From Rhodospirillales bacterium (GTDB taxonomy: Bacteria; Pseudomonadota; Alphaproteobacteria; Micavibrionales; UBA1664), in the NCBI GenBank assembly GCA_023898805.1, contig CP060260.1, positions 310,001-374,000 of the forward strand: 64,000 nucleotides of DNA, in the 5' to 3' direction. The translations under genes were made by a program, and so were the position numbers. This document shows positions 8,782-17,831 of the stretch, piece by piece (the first letter of the stretch is position 1; every line of letters begins with the position of its first letter). Under the pieces are notes generated by a model. The model ran no database searches. It was not told where the DNA came from and worked only from the letters and a program-made list of their open reading frames with translations.

Positions 8782-9541
8782 ATGGCGCCCTGCCACTTTG
8801 CCACAGATCCTCCAGCAATGTCCGGTCGCGCAGCGTATCCATCGGCTGCCAGAACCCGCGATGCGGATACGCGGCCAGCTGCCCGTCATTGGCCAGCGTT
8901 TCCAGCGGCTCGCGCTCCCACACCGTGGCATCGTCTTTCAAAAGTGCCAGCACATCGGGCGAAAGCACGAAAAACCCGCCATTGATCATGCCGCCGTCAC
9001 CTTTGGGCTTTTCCTTGAAGGTCGTGACTTTACTGTCGGCGCGGATGTCCAGCGCGCCGAAACGTCCGGGCGGATACACCGCCGTCAAAGTCGCCTTGAC
9101 GCCCTGCGCCTTGTGAAAGGCGATCAGCGCGTTGATGTCGATATCGCTCACCCCGTCGCCATAGGTGAAGCAGAACGCCTCCTCGTCGCGGATATACGAC
9201 GCCACGCGCTTCAACCGTCCGCCGGTCATCGTCGCTTCGCCCGTATCGACGACGGTCACGCGCCATGGCTCGGCGTAACGGTGATGCACCTCCATCGCGT
9301 TTTTCGACATGTCGAACGTGACGTCGGACGAATGCAGGAAGTAGTTCGCGAAATACTCCTTGATCAGATAGCCCTTGTACCCGCAACAGATGACGAAATC
9401 GTTGATCCCGTAATGCGAATAGATTTTCAGGATATGCCAAAGGATGGGCTTGCCGCCCAGCTCGATCATCGGCTTGGGCTTGAGGTGTGTTTCCTCCGAC
9501 ATACGCGTGCCCAGACCGCCCGCCAGAATGACCGCCTTCAT
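8765..9541 (-). CDS. rfbF: glucose-1-phosphate cytidylyltransferase
   Basis: This 258-aa nucleotidyltransferase makes CDP-glucose from CTP and glucose-1-phosphate, the first step to CDP-6-deoxyhexoses. The N-terminal signature AVILAGGLGTRMSEET and the KPKPMIELGGKPILWH segment are typical of RfbF. Length matches the family. The start at 9541 overlaps the upstream membrane protein stop as ATGA, so the longer frame to 9568 is rejected. No rfbH (ddhC) dehydratase is present in the window, so the pathway probably stops at a 6-deoxyhexose and does not reach a 3,6-dideoxy sugar. Confidence 0.94.
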   Translation of the reverse strand: MKAVILAGGLGTRMSEETHLKPKPMIELGGKPILWHILKIYSHYGINDFVICCGYKGYLIKEYFANYFLHSSDVTFDMSKNAMEVHHRYAEPWRVTVVDTGEATMTGGRLKRVASYIRDEEAFCFTYGDGVSDIDINALIAFHKAQGVKATLTAVYPPGRFGALDIRADSKVTTFKEKPKGDGGMINGGFFVLSPDVLALLKDDATVWEREPLETLANDGQLAAYPHRGFWQPMDTLRDRTLLEDLWQSGRAPWKRWA

Positions 9542-11349
9542 GGTTGCGTCCCTTTCGCTTGTTCGCACGCGGCGCGTGCCTGCGCCGCCCCGCGCGTAGG
9601 TTTCAGGAAATATTGCGGGCCGCGCGCGGCAAAACCGCCCGCCCCCGAAGGAGTAGCGAATTCCGCCGTTTTTGCATAGCCGCTATCGATATGCGCGCCC
9701 TGAGCCGCCATCACCGCCCGGCCATCCAGCGCGCGCGGCCCGCCCGGTTCGACCAGCAGCCACGCCCGCGCAAGATCAGCGCAGGATTCGTCTTTCAATG
9801 TCATTACCGCCAGCCCGTCGCTACCCGGATAGGCCCCCACCAGCCACGGCTGCCCCAGCGCGCGGCCGCCAAGCGCGAAGATGGTCGTCGGCGACTGCCC
9901 GGTCAGATCGATGACCGGCGTGCCGGGTGTAAAACCATTCGCCTGCGCGACCTGCGCCGCCGCCGCGAAGTAATCGTGAAAACCTTGCGTCAGCATTAAA
10001 TGCCCGCCGCCGACCGCTGTATCCGCCCGCATCGCCCGCAGGCTTTCCGGCTGGCGATATGGCGTGCGGATGCCGTTGTGAATCATCGTCCCGCTCCAGA
10101 ACAGCAGCACGAAGACCGGCACGAACAGCGCCGTTTCCCTGTACCGCCGCAAGGGCGTCAACAGCACGACACAGCCCAGCGCCCAGAACACGCAGGCCTC
10201 CGCCCCGCGCTCCCAATAATTCCCGTTGGTCCCGAAGGCATAGATATAAGGCAACGCCATAAGAAACAGGCCCAGCGTCAAAACCGGACGCGGCCACGGC
10301 AGCGGCGTCATGCGCCGCGCGAACGCATAGACCGCCCAGCCCGCCCCGGCCAGAATGCCCGACGCCAGCATCACCGTCCCGCGAAAACCGCCCAGCCAGA
10401 CGCCCGCGATCATCGCACCGATCAGGGCCGTGACCCCGGCGCCGACAACCGCCGGTACGAAACCGATCCACGCCCCCCCGATGGTCGCCCCCGCGCCCAA
10501 CGCGACGAACAGGTATTCGCGCTTGCTCAACACCAACCCGTCGATGCGGAATATGCCCATCAGGTCTTGCCCGCTGCCCAGAACGCTGGCGGCATCAAGA
10601 CTGTGTGTGATGCGCGCCACAAAACCGCCAAACGACCCGTCGATCGCCAGCGCCGACGCGGCCAGAAGCCCGCCTGCGATTGTCACCGCGACCGGCAGAT
10701 ACCGCCAGCTCCGGCATTGCATCGCATACAAAGCGGCAGGCACGGCCAGCGCCAGAAGCGCGGCGCTGCTCGGCTTGCCCATGCAGGTCAGCCACCCGCC
10801 CAGCCCGATCATCGCCCAGCCCGTGATCGCCGCCCGCCCATCCCCATCCGGGCGCAGCGCCTGCATCACGCCCCAAAGCGTGACCAGCAAACCCTGCAAA
10901 GCCAGCGTGTTGTAATTGGGCGTGACCAGCCCCAGCGTAAAAACCCCCATCGCCGCCGCGCCCAACCCAATGGCACGGCAAACGGCATCGCCCCGCCGCG
11001 TATCGGGCATGGCCGTGCGTAAGACCTGAAACGCCGCCATGACTGCCAGCGCATAGGTGATGACGACGTTCGCGCGGCGATACAGCGCGATATCGCCCTG
11101 CGCCAGAAGGTAAAGCGGATGATAGACGAACCCGAAAAACGACAGCGGCATGTTGATCGCGTAATCCTGCGGATGCGCCGCGCCGGTCAGGTAAAATCCC
11201 TCGTCCGTGAAATCCAGCCCGCGCCCGCAGAAATAAAAAACCCACGCCACCAGCGCAACCCCGCACAGCGCCGCAAGCCCGCACAGGAACCCATGCGCCG
11301 CCGCGCGCGGGACAGGCGGAACGGACTGGCTGGAACGTGAAAAATCCAT
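9538..11349 (-). CDS. large polytopic membrane protein, probable GT-C glycosyltransferase
   Basis: This 603-aa protein has about a dozen hydrophobic helices. Just after the first helix comes DFTDEGFYLTGA, an acidic loop of the kind (D/E pair after TM1) that forms the active site of lipid-phosphate-sugar-dependent GT-C enzymes such as ArnT/PMT. A soluble C-terminal part follows. I do not recognise a named family. It is the first gene of the glycan operon and could serve as the final transferase (a GtrC counterpart) using the sugar delivered by GtrB/GtrA. The ATG at 11349 is the first good start. Confidence 0.6.
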   Translation of the reverse strand: MDFSRSSQSVPPVPRAAAHGFLCGLAALCGVALVAWVFYFCGRGLDFTDEGFYLTGAAHPQDYAINMPLSFFGFVYHPLYLLAQGDIALYRRANVVITYALAVMAAFQVLRTAMPDTRRGDAVCRAIGLGAAAMGVFTLGLVTPNYNTLALQGLLVTLWGVMQALRPDGDGRAAITGWAMIGLGGWLTCMGKPSSAALLALAVPAALYAMQCRSWRYLPVAVTIAGGLLAASALAIDGSFGGFVARITHSLDAASVLGSGQDLMGIFRIDGLVLSKREYLFVALGAGATIGGAWIGFVPAVVGAGVTALIGAMIAGVWLGGFRGTVMLASGILAGAGWAVYAFARRMTPLPWPRPVLTLGLFLMALPYIYAFGTNGNYWERGAEACVFWALGCVVLLTPLRRYRETALFVPVFVLLFWSGTMIHNGIRTPYRQPESLRAMRADTAVGGGHLMLTQGFHDYFAAAAQVAQANGFTPGTPVIDLTGQSPTTIFALGGRALGQPWLVGAYPGSDGLAVMTLKDESCADLARAWLLVEPGGPRALDGRAVMAAQGAHIDSGYAKTAEFATPSGAGGFAARGPQYFLKPTRGAAQARAACEQAKGTQP

Positions 11350-11441
11350 GGCGCGACACTACACGCCAACCACATGATAAAAAAGGGAAAACTACACAAA
11401 AAATGCCGCTAAACCGCATCTTAAGCACTTCGTTGCTATAA

Positions 11442-12428
11442 ATGTTTTACGGGATGCATGTGTGGACCACGAACATCAAAGGCAAAATCCGGGAAATCTT
11501 TGGCAAGGTTTCCGGCATGGCGGGCTTTAGCCCGAATCGCCGTTTTCCGCCACCCGCGCCGGACACCACCCCCGAACAACGCTTTGAACAGGTATCGGGC
11601 CTGCCTTTCGATGCGGTAAAGCCGCTTCTGGCTTACGGCTTGCCCGATGATACGAAGATCGACATCGATTTTGCCTGTTCCGCCGGCCATGACGACAAAA
11701 AAACCAGTTTCAAAATCGGCCTGATGGCGGAACAGGGGGACGGCCTACTGCTCGAATCCCTCGCCGTCGATTTTACCATCGGGATACTCAAGCCGGATAT
11801 CATCAAAACCTATGGCACCATACGCGGACAGGGATATGGACGCAGGGCGCTGGCCAATGCGGCGCTTTTCGGACAGGCGCTGGGGTTCAAAAAAATCGAC
11901 CTGTTCGCCTCGCTCGAAATGGGCGGATATGTATGGGCCAAGGCCGGTGCCGAACCCGCCGCCGACCAGCGTTACGATCTTTCGCGCTACATCCACGCGC
12001 AACTCGACCGGCTTCAAGATGTCCTGCCCGAAGCCGAATATGCAAGGGCACATGAATGGGGCCGCCTGAGGCACGCGGGCGACCTGCAAAAACTCGCCGC
12101 CATGTCTTACGATGTAAGTGCGTATAAAGACCGCCTGCATGAGGAAAACACGGCCACCCGCAGGGCCAGCCAAACAAAAGACCCGGAGGATTACACAAAC
12201 GAAGGCTTTTTCAAGAATGGCGTAACACTGGGCCAGTTTTTACTGGTCGGCACCATATACAGCGCGAGCATCGACTTTCACGAAACCCGGCAAATGAAGA
12301 CGCTGGCCCGGTACGTGGACGGCCCGACAAACCTTGCCGACCTCCCGCCCGAATTGCGCACGCAAATACGAACGCCGCGGCGAAACCGCGCCAACAACCA
12401 CAGCGGGCTCAACAAACGACAGGAATAA
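11442..12428 (+). CDS. hypothetical protein with weak GNAT-like motif
   Basis: This 328-aa protein is divergent from the glycan operon. Residues about 125-165 read TIRGQGYGRRALANAALFGQ and then a strand with GGYVWAKAG; R-G-Q-G-Y-G-R resembles the acetyl-CoA loop of GNAT acetyltransferases. The rest is charged and unrecognised, with a basic C-terminal tail. The start ATG 11442 has no clear ribosome-binding site; ATG 11454 is possible. The gene ends 15 bp before tRNA-Pro on the other strand. Confidence 0.55.
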   Translation: MFYGMHVWTTNIKGKIREIFGKVSGMAGFSPNRRFPPPAPDTTPEQRFEQVSGLPFDAVKPLLAYGLPDDTKIDIDFACSAGHDDKKTSFKIGLMAEQGDGLLLESLAVDFTIGILKPDIIKTYGTIRGQGYGRRALANAALFGQALGFKKIDLFASLEMGGYVWAKAGAEPAADQRYDLSRYIHAQLDRLQDVLPEAEYARAHEWGRLRHAGDLQKLAAMSYDVSAYKDRLHEENTATRRASQTKDPEDYTNEGFFKNGVTLGQFLLVGTIYSASIDFHETRQMKTLARYVDGPTNLADLPPELRTQIRTPRRNRANNHSGLNKRQE

Positions 12429-12442
12429 CGGTCGGGGAAAAA

Positions 12443-12519
12443 TGGTCGGAATGACAGGATTTGAACCTGCGACCCCTTGCACCCCATGCAAGTGCGCTAC
12501 CAGGCTGCGCCACATTCCG
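12443..12519 (-). tRNA. tRNA-Pro (anticodon GGG)
   Basis: The minus strand folds as a 77-nt cloverleaf with acceptor CGGAATG/CATTCCG and encoded CCA. The anticodon stem CTTGC/GCAAG closes a seven-base loop ATGGGGT, giving GGG. The T arm contains GGTTCAAATCC. Confidence 0.95.
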
Positions 12520-12600
12520 GTCAGGGGCAGGTTATACCGATAACGGCGGCCCGATGCAACTGAAAGCCGGGGGTGCATCACCCCCCGCGCCGCCTCCGCC

Positions 12601-12990
12601 TCAGGGCGCGGTTTGCGGTTGCAGCAGGTTTTCGACCTCGGCCTTGTGCGCGCTTAAAAAGGCGCGCTTCTGGTCGGGCGTCATCGCCTTCCAGATCGCA
12701 AGGGCTTGCGCGTTCTGCGCCGCCGCGTTCTCCCCTGGTGTCGGATCGGACGGGTCCGTTTTTTTAAGCCGCTCGGCCTCGATTTCGTGGCGGCGCGCCA
12801 GAATCTTCTCTTTCTCCACCGCCGGCAGATTGTCCCAATACGCCTGCCGTTGTTCCGGCGTCATGTCGCGCACGCTTTTATGCGCGCCGATGGGATGCGC
12901 GGCTGGCGTGGTGCCGTCCCCCGCCCATGTAATCGTCGGAGCCGACAAAAAACCAACCGCCACACACACGAACGCAAGATGCCGTATCAT
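12601..12990 (-). CDS. small exported protein, DUF3106-like helical
   Basis: This 129-aa protein has an N-terminal signal peptide (MIRHLAFVCVAVGFL, probable cleavage after TWA). The mature part holds two similar units: MTPEQRQAYWDNLPAVEKEKI and MTPDQKRAFLSAHKAEVENL, the pattern of helical periplasmic DUF3106-type proteins. Function is unknown. ATG 12990 places the signal peptide at the N-terminus; the longer frame to 13074 does not. Confidence 0.65.
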   Translation of the reverse strand: MIRHLAFVCVAVGFLSAPTITWAGDGTTPAAHPIGAHKSVRDMTPEQRQAYWDNLPAVEKEKILARRHEIEAERLKKTDPSDPTPGENAAAQNAQALAIWKAMTPDQKRAFLSAHKAEVENLLQPQTAP

Positions 12991-13043
12991 GCCCAAAAAC
13001 CTCTGGAATGTTTTACGAAGGCTATTACAGCGCGTATGGCGCG

Positions 13044-14405
13044 TCAAAGCCTGCTGGCAATACGCGCCACACATGTGTGGCGCGCCGCAGATCCGCGCGC
13101 GCCCATAACCACGATCTCGACATTGCGCCCTTCCCCGGTCGCATGGACGGCGATGTTCGAGCCGCTGGCGTTGATATACCCGGTCTTGGCCTTGTCCACC
13201 TTCAAGTCGCGCGTAATAAAACGCTGCAACATGGCGATATGCCCGCGTATCAAGGCGCCGATCGTGCGCTTGCCGTTGATCTTTTCGCGCAGGTCGAACC
13301 CGCGCGTCCCTAGAAACTGGGCGAATTTGGGATAGGTTTCGTCGATATGCCGCATCAGGGTCGTCATGTCGCGCGCCGTGCTGACATTGTGCGGATCGGG
13401 CAGACCGGAGGCGTTGGCGAAATGGGTACGGTTCATGCCGATCGCGCGGGCCTTTTCGTTCATACGCGCGACGAAGGCCGCCTCGCTGCCCGCAATGTGC
13501 TCGGCCGCGGCGCGGGCCGCGTCGTTGGCCGAACGTACCCCGATCGCGAAAAGCGTATTCCCCAATGACAGTTTATGCGTACCAAGCCGCCGGAACACTG
13601 CCGAAAGATTGACTGGTGAAGCGGCCAGCGCATGTTTGCTGAACGACACCTTGTCGTCCATCGCGATCCGCCCCTGCGTCAGGTCGTCCATCGCGATCAG
13701 CAGGGTCATCATCTTGGTCATCGATGCGGGGTAACGCACCACGTCCGCGCCCGCCGAAAATTCACTGACTTTGTTTCCATCGTCGTCGATCTCGACCGCA
13801 TAGGCGGAAAAACGGGTGGGATCGACCAGCCCCGCGCACACTTTATCGTTCACGGCTTCGCGCGATGCGCGCAACGCGGGCGCGCCAATATTGTCTTTTG
13901 GTATTTCCGGCACAACGTGCAAAGTACCCGGCCAGACATTGTTGCCCGGCATTGGCGCATAGGCCCGCAAACCCGTAAAACCCGCAAAAGAGCGCGTCGA
14001 ACCATCGCGCAACACCAGACTGAACGGCTGGTCCATCGACTTCCGGGTCACAACACGATTAGCTTTCGGCGAACGGGAATTACTTGCTTCGGACACGGCT
14101 TGCGCCGGCGCAGACGCGATAGCCCTCGGCACGACCCTCGGCCCATTCACCGGAGCGACGACTTCCACCGCGACAGTCGGCTTATCCTCTTGTACGGATG
14201 CAGACGCGGCGACACGGTCCAAAGACGTGGAACCCGATACCATCGGCGCATCCGAGATCACTTGCGGCGCCGCCATCGTCGCGGCGATCCCCAGCGCCGC
14301 AAGCCCGAAGGCCCGCGCCACCAACTTGCGCGAAATACGCGTGGCGCTGCCCGCCATTTTCGGCGCTTCAGCATAAACAGGGATCGGGGCCGATCTACGT
14401 TGCAT
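13044..14405 (-). CDS. serine-type D-Ala-D-Ala carboxypeptidase (S11, DacA-like)
   Basis: This 453-aa protein would trim pentapeptides in periplasmic peptidoglycan. All three penicillin-binding motifs are present: SMTK (SxxK) near residue 231, SAN (SxN) near 295 and KTG near 410. A basic N-terminus leads to a hydrophobic anchor or signal (ARAFGLAALGIAATMAA), then about 130 residues of Ala/Ser/Val-rich linker before the catalytic domain. The C-terminal PBP5 beta domain is absent. ATG 14405 is used; an internal ATG at codon 17 is possible. Confidence 0.88.
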   Translation of the reverse strand: MQRRSAPIPVYAEAPKMAGSATRISRKLVARAFGLAALGIAATMAAPQVISDAPMVSGSTSLDRVAASASVQEDKPTVAVEVVAPVNGPRVVPRAIASAPAQAVSEASNSRSPKANRVVTRKSMDQPFSLVLRDGSTRSFAGFTGLRAYAPMPGNNVWPGTLHVVPEIPKDNIGAPALRASREAVNDKVCAGLVDPTRFSAYAVEIDDDGNKVSEFSAGADVVRYPASMTKMMTLLIAMDDLTQGRIAMDDKVSFSKHALAASPVNLSAVFRRLGTHKLSLGNTLFAIGVRSANDAARAAAEHIAGSEAAFVARMNEKARAIGMNRTHFANASGLPDPHNVSTARDMTTLMRHIDETYPKFAQFLGTRGFDLREKINGKRTIGALIRGHIAMLQRFITRDLKVDKAKTGYINASGSNIAVHATGEGRNVEIVVMGARGSAARHTCVARIASRL

Positions 14406-14475
14406 GTCAGATAAGCTACATTGATTTTCATAATTTTACAAACTTTATTTGTATTACAATTAGTTGCACAAACGG

Positions 14476-14504
14476 AAAAACCGCCGCCCGGTTATGGGCG
14501 GCGG
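14476..14504 (-). terminator. intrinsic terminator of the plsX-fabH-ihfA-merR cluster
   Basis: On the minus strand a nine-bp GC stem (14481-14489 with 14496-14504) is followed by TTTTT, 26 nt after the merR stop. Confidence 0.8.
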
Positions 14505-14529
14505 TTGAAAACGGTTCGGCGTATGAAAA

Positions 14530-15048
14530 TCAGGCGGCCTTGCCGACCAGCGCACGCAATTCTTTAAGATCCTTAAGCATGCCTTGCAAAGCCTCGACCA
14601 TCAGCGGCGAAAGATCCGCCCCGGCATCGGCCACGGTTTCGGCTTTCGCTGCGGCAGGCGCCGACGGTGCAGCCGCGACCGATGAAATCGGCGCGATATT
14701 GCCCGCATTGGCCTGCGCGCGGCCTGCCGCCTCGGCGGCGATGGCGCCCTTGGACTGGCCTTTCAAAAGCTTTTGCGCGCCCTTGATCGTATAACCCTCC
14801 GAATACAGAAGCGTATGGATGTGCTTGAGCAAAGCGACATCCTCCGGACGGTAATACCGCCGCCCGCCGCCGCGTTTCATCGGGCGGATCTGGCTGAATT
14901 TGGTTTCCCAGAAACGCAGGACATGCTGCTGCACGCCCAGTTCCTCGGCGACTTCGGAAATGGTACGGAACGCGCCGCCGGTCTTGCGGACCTCGCCTCC
15001 CTCATCCCGTGTGTCGAAATCGCTGGCTTGTATGCTGGCGTCTTGCAT
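14530..15048 (-). CDS. MerR-family transcriptional regulator
   Basis: This 172-aa protein has a MerR winged helix at residues about 28-95 (FRTISEVAEELGVQQHVLRFWE, then RRYYRPEDVALL). The remainder is Ala-rich with a short C-terminal helix and no metal-binding cysteines, so it is not a metal sensor of the classical type. The same gene follows ihfA in many alphaproteobacteria. It begins 2 nt after the ihfA stop, so the two are co-transcribed. Confidence 0.9.
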   Translation of the reverse strand: MQDASIQASDFDTRDEGGEVRKTGGAFRTISEVAEELGVQQHVLRFWETKFSQIRPMKRGGGRRYYRPEDVALLKHIHTLLYSEGYTIKGAQKLLKGQSKGAIAAEAAGRAQANAGNIAPISSVAAAPSAPAAAKAETVADAGADLSPLMVEALQGMLKDLKELRALVGKAA

Positions 15049-15050
15049 GG

Positions 15051-15365
15051 TTACGCGTTCCCCCCGTTGTCATTGCTGTCATTCATGCGTTTTTTCAGGA
15101 TGTGCGAGGCGCGGAACACCAGCACCTTGCGCGGCGTGATCGGAACCTCGACGCCGGTTTTCGGGTTGCGCCCGATGCGTTCTTTTTTGGACCGGACCGA
15201 GAAGGACCCGAAAGAGGACACCTTAAGCCCCCCCTCGCGCAGGATGGCCTCGGACATTTCGTCCAGCACCGCCTCCACCAGATCGCCCGATTCCGCGCGG
15301 GACAGACCCACGGTGGCGTATACGGACTCGGCCAGATCGGCGCGCGTAATCGTACGGTTGCTCAT
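15051..15365 (-). CDS. ihfA: integration host factor subunit alpha
   Basis: This 104-aa DNA-bending protein forms the IHF heterodimer. It has the HU/IHF fold with the signature GSFSVRSKKERIGRNPKTG and the beta arm containing the conserved proline (GRNPKTGVEVPI). Length and the ITPRKVLVFRAS segment fit IhfA better than HU. It lies between fabH and merR, the usual alphaproteobacterial order. Confidence 0.93.
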   Translation of the reverse strand: MSNRTITRADLAESVYATVGLSRAESGDLVEAVLDEMSEAILREGGLKVSSFGSFSVRSKKERIGRNPKTGVEVPITPRKVLVFRASHILKKRMNDSNDNGGNA

Positions 15366-15395
15366 CGCGTGAAACCTTTTTGTTGTGAATGACTT

Positions 15396-15425
15396 ATTAG
15401 AAGCAGTTCAAGCGACCGGCGTCAA
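15396..15425 (-). promoter_or_regulatory. sigma70-type promoter for ihfA-merR
   Basis: Minus strand: TTGACG at 15420-15425, an 18-nt spacer and TCTAAT at 15396-15401, about 30 nt upstream of the ihfA start. Confidence 0.55.
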
Positions 15426-15464
15426 GAGTCGCGTGCGGAATTTCGCGTGATCTGTCCACAGGAA

Positions 15465-16424
15465 CTACCAGCGGAGTAAAACGCTGCCCCACGTAAACCC
15501 GCCGCCCATGGCTTCGAGCAGCAGAAGATCGCCGCGCTTGGCCCGCCCCGCGCCGATCGCGCTGTCCAGCGCAAGCGGGATGCTGGCGGCCGAGGTATTG
15601 CCCTGCCGCTCCAGCGTCAGCACGACTTTTTCCATCGGCAGGCCCAGTTTTTTGGCCGTCCCCTCGATAATCCGCACATTGGCCTGATGCGGCACCAGAA
15701 GGTCGATGTCGGAGGGTTGGCAGCCGCTGGCCTCCAGCGCCTCGTCCACCACCTGCGCCAGCGCCTCGACCGCGTGCTTGAACACTTCGCGCCCTTGCAT
15801 CCGGATCACGCCCGCGCGCCCCGTGCTGGCCGGCCCGCCATCGGTGTACAGCATGTCACGGAACCGCCCGTCGGAATGAAGATGCACCCCGATAATGCCC
15901 GCCTTCGCGTCTTCCGTCGCCTCGACCACCGCCGCCCCGGCCCCGTCCCCGAACAGGATGCAGGTATTTCGGTCGTGCCAATCGATAATCGAGGACATTT
16001 TTTCAGCCCCGATGACGATCGCGCGCCTGATCTGGCCCGACGCGATCATCGCGTTGGCCGTGGCCAGCGCATAGATGAAGCCTGAACACACCGCCTGCAC
16101 GTCGAACGCGAAACCGTGCGTCATGCCCAGCCCCGCCTGCACCTTGACCGCGGTGGCGGGAAACGTGTCATCCGGTGTGGTGGTGGCGACGATCACCGCG
16201 TCGATATCGGCGGGCGTAAGCCGCGCATGTACAAGCGCCTTGCGCGCGGCCTCAAGCGCCATGTGGGATGTCAGCTCGCCCTCGGCGGCGATGCGCCGTT
16301 CGCGGATGCCTGTCAGCTGGACGATTTTTTCATCCGACGTATCGACCATTTTTTCAAGATCGGCGTTGGTCATCACGCGCGCGGGCAGATACGCGCCGGT
16401 CGAAAGAATACGCGCGCGCTTCAT
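15465..16424 (-). CDS. fabH: beta-ketoacyl-ACP synthase III
   Basis: This 319-aa enzyme condenses acetyl-CoA with malonyl-ACP to start fatty-acid synthesis. The catalytic triad is visible: Cys in QAVCSGF near residue 112, His in VPHQANVRI near 246 and Asn in GNTSAASIP near 276. Its ATG shares a base with the plsX stop (TGATG), so translation is coupled. Confidence 0.96.
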   Translation of the reverse strand: MKRARILSTGAYLPARVMTNADLEKMVDTSDEKIVQLTGIRERRIAAEGELTSHMALEAARKALVHARLTPADIDAVIVATTTPDDTFPATAVKVQAGLGMTHGFAFDVQAVCSGFIYALATANAMIASGQIRRAIVIGAEKMSSIIDWHDRNTCILFGDGAGAAVVEATEDAKAGIIGVHLHSDGRFRDMLYTDGGPASTGRAGVIRMQGREVFKHAVEALAQVVDEALEASGCQPSDIDLLVPHQANVRIIEGTAKKLGLPMEKVVLTLERQGNTSAASIPLALDSAIGAGRAKRGDLLLLEAMGGGFTWGSVLLRW

Positions 16425-17497
16425 CAGGCGGCCTCTCCCGAACCCACGGGCGTATGGTCCGGCGCGGGGACTGGCACGTGAACGCTCGCATGGGCCACCG
16501 CCTGCACCTGTTCGGCCACCATCGCGTTAAAGCGGTTTTCGACCATGCCCGCGCCCACCAGTATCGCGCGCGAAAACGCAAAGGCGTCGGCGCTGCCGTG
16601 GCTTTTGATGCACACTTGCGACAAGCCCAGAAACATCGCCCCGTTATAGGTGCGCGGATCCATGCGCTTTTTCGCGCGCCGCATCGCACCCAGCGCGATC
16701 AACCCCGCCAACTTGGAAAACGGTGTGCGTGAAAACTCTTCCCGCAGCACCTTGGCGATGAACTTGCCCACCCCTTCGGCGGTCTTGAGCGCGACATTGC
16801 CGGTAAATCCGTCCGTCACCACCACGTCCACGGTCCCGGCGGTGATGTCGTTGCCTTCGACGAAACCGACATACCGGCCGCTGAACGCGCTTGACGCCGC
16901 CAGCATTTCCGCGGCGTCCTGAAGATATTCATGCCCCTTGGTGTCTTCCGACCCGATATTCAGGATACCGACGCAAGGATGCTCGATCCCCATCGCGGTG
17001 CGCGCGAAACACGCGCCCAGAATGGCGAATTGCACAAGATTTCCGGCATCGACCTCCAGATTGGCGCCAAGGTCCAGCGTCACTGTCCCGCCATGCATGT
17101 TGGGCAGGATGGTCGCGATCGCGGGCCTATCGATACCCGGCAGCATTCTTAAGACCAGCTTCGCCGTCGCCATCAGGGCACCGGTATTTCCGGCCGAAAC
17201 GACGCAATCCGCCCGTCCCGCGTCCACGTCGTCGATCGCCAGCCGCATTGACGAATTCTTGCCCCGGCGCAGCGCCGAGGACGGCTTTTCATGCGCGGCG
17301 ATCACCTCGTCCGTGTGCACGACCTCGGACACGGCCTGCAGATCGGGGGTCAGGAAAGGCGCGATTTTGGCGCTGTCGCCGAAAAACCGGAATTTCAGAT
17401 GGGGCCGCTGCTTAAGGGCCAGCGCGGCGGCGGGTACGACGACGCCGGGGCCGTGATCCCCGCCCATGGCGTCGAGTGCGATGCGGATGGCGTCCAC
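16424..17497 (-). CDS. plsX: phosphate acyltransferase
   Basis: This 357-aa protein makes acyl-phosphate from acyl-ACP for PlsY in phospholipid synthesis. The N-terminal IALDAMGGDHGP and the central VSAGNTGALMA are the family's signatures. It starts with GTG at 17497, the first codon of the conserved N-terminus. It is downstream of rpmF and directly coupled to fabH. Confidence 0.95.
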   Translation of the reverse strand: MDAIRIALDAMGGDHGPGVVVPAAALALKQRPHLKFRFFGDSAKIAPFLTPDLQAVSEVVHTDEVIAAHEKPSSALRRGKNSSMRLAIDDVDAGRADCVVSAGNTGALMATAKLVLRMLPGIDRPAIATILPNMHGGTVTLDLGANLEVDAGNLVQFAILGACFARTAMGIEHPCVGILNIGSEDTKGHEYLQDAAEMLAASSAFSGRYVGFVEGNDITAGTVDVVVTDGFTGNVALKTAEGVGKFIAKVLREEFSRTPFSKLAGLIALGAMRRAKKRMDPRTYNGAMFLGLSQVCIKSHGSADAFAFSRAILVGAGMVENRFNAMVAEQVQAVAHASVHVPVPAPDHTPVGSGEAA

Positions 17498-17586
17498 GAG
17501 ACGACGGACCCCCGTAAAAAGTTACCCGTAAAAAGTTAAACGCGGTGCAAGGTATTCCCTTTCACCGCGTCGGACAGAATAGAGGC

Positions 17587-17766
17587 TCAGTCTTTGGCGT
17601 CAATGACCTGTTTGCCCCGGTACATACCGGTCTTCAGGTCGATATGGTGGCGGCGCTTGGGTTCGCCCGTGTGGGTGTCTTCGACCCAGTTGGTGGCTTC
17701 GAGCGTATGGTGCGAGCGGCGCTGGTCGCGCTTCATGGGGGAGGTTTTTCGCTTAGGAACGGCCAT
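17587..17766 (-). CDS. rpmF: 50S ribosomal protein L32
   Basis: This 59-aa protein begins MAVPKRKTSP and has the L32 core RRSHHTLEATNW. It lacks zinc cysteines, as is usual in alphaproteobacteria. ATG 17766 is chosen over a TTG two codons upstream. The plsX start is 89 nt downstream. Confidence 0.96.
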   Translation of the reverse strand: MAVPKRKTSPMKRDQRRSHHTLEATNWVEDTHTGEPKRRHHIDLKTGMYRGKQVIDAKD

Positions 17767-17831
17767 GGCCAAATCTCTTGTTAATGGTTTTGCACGGGCT
17801 GTTTAACCAATACCGGGCCCGCGCGCAACTA

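Noticed and set aside
11410..11424. TAAA-N7-TTAA near the glycan operon start
   Set aside because: One mismatch to the CtrA consensus; such words are common in AT-rich gaps.
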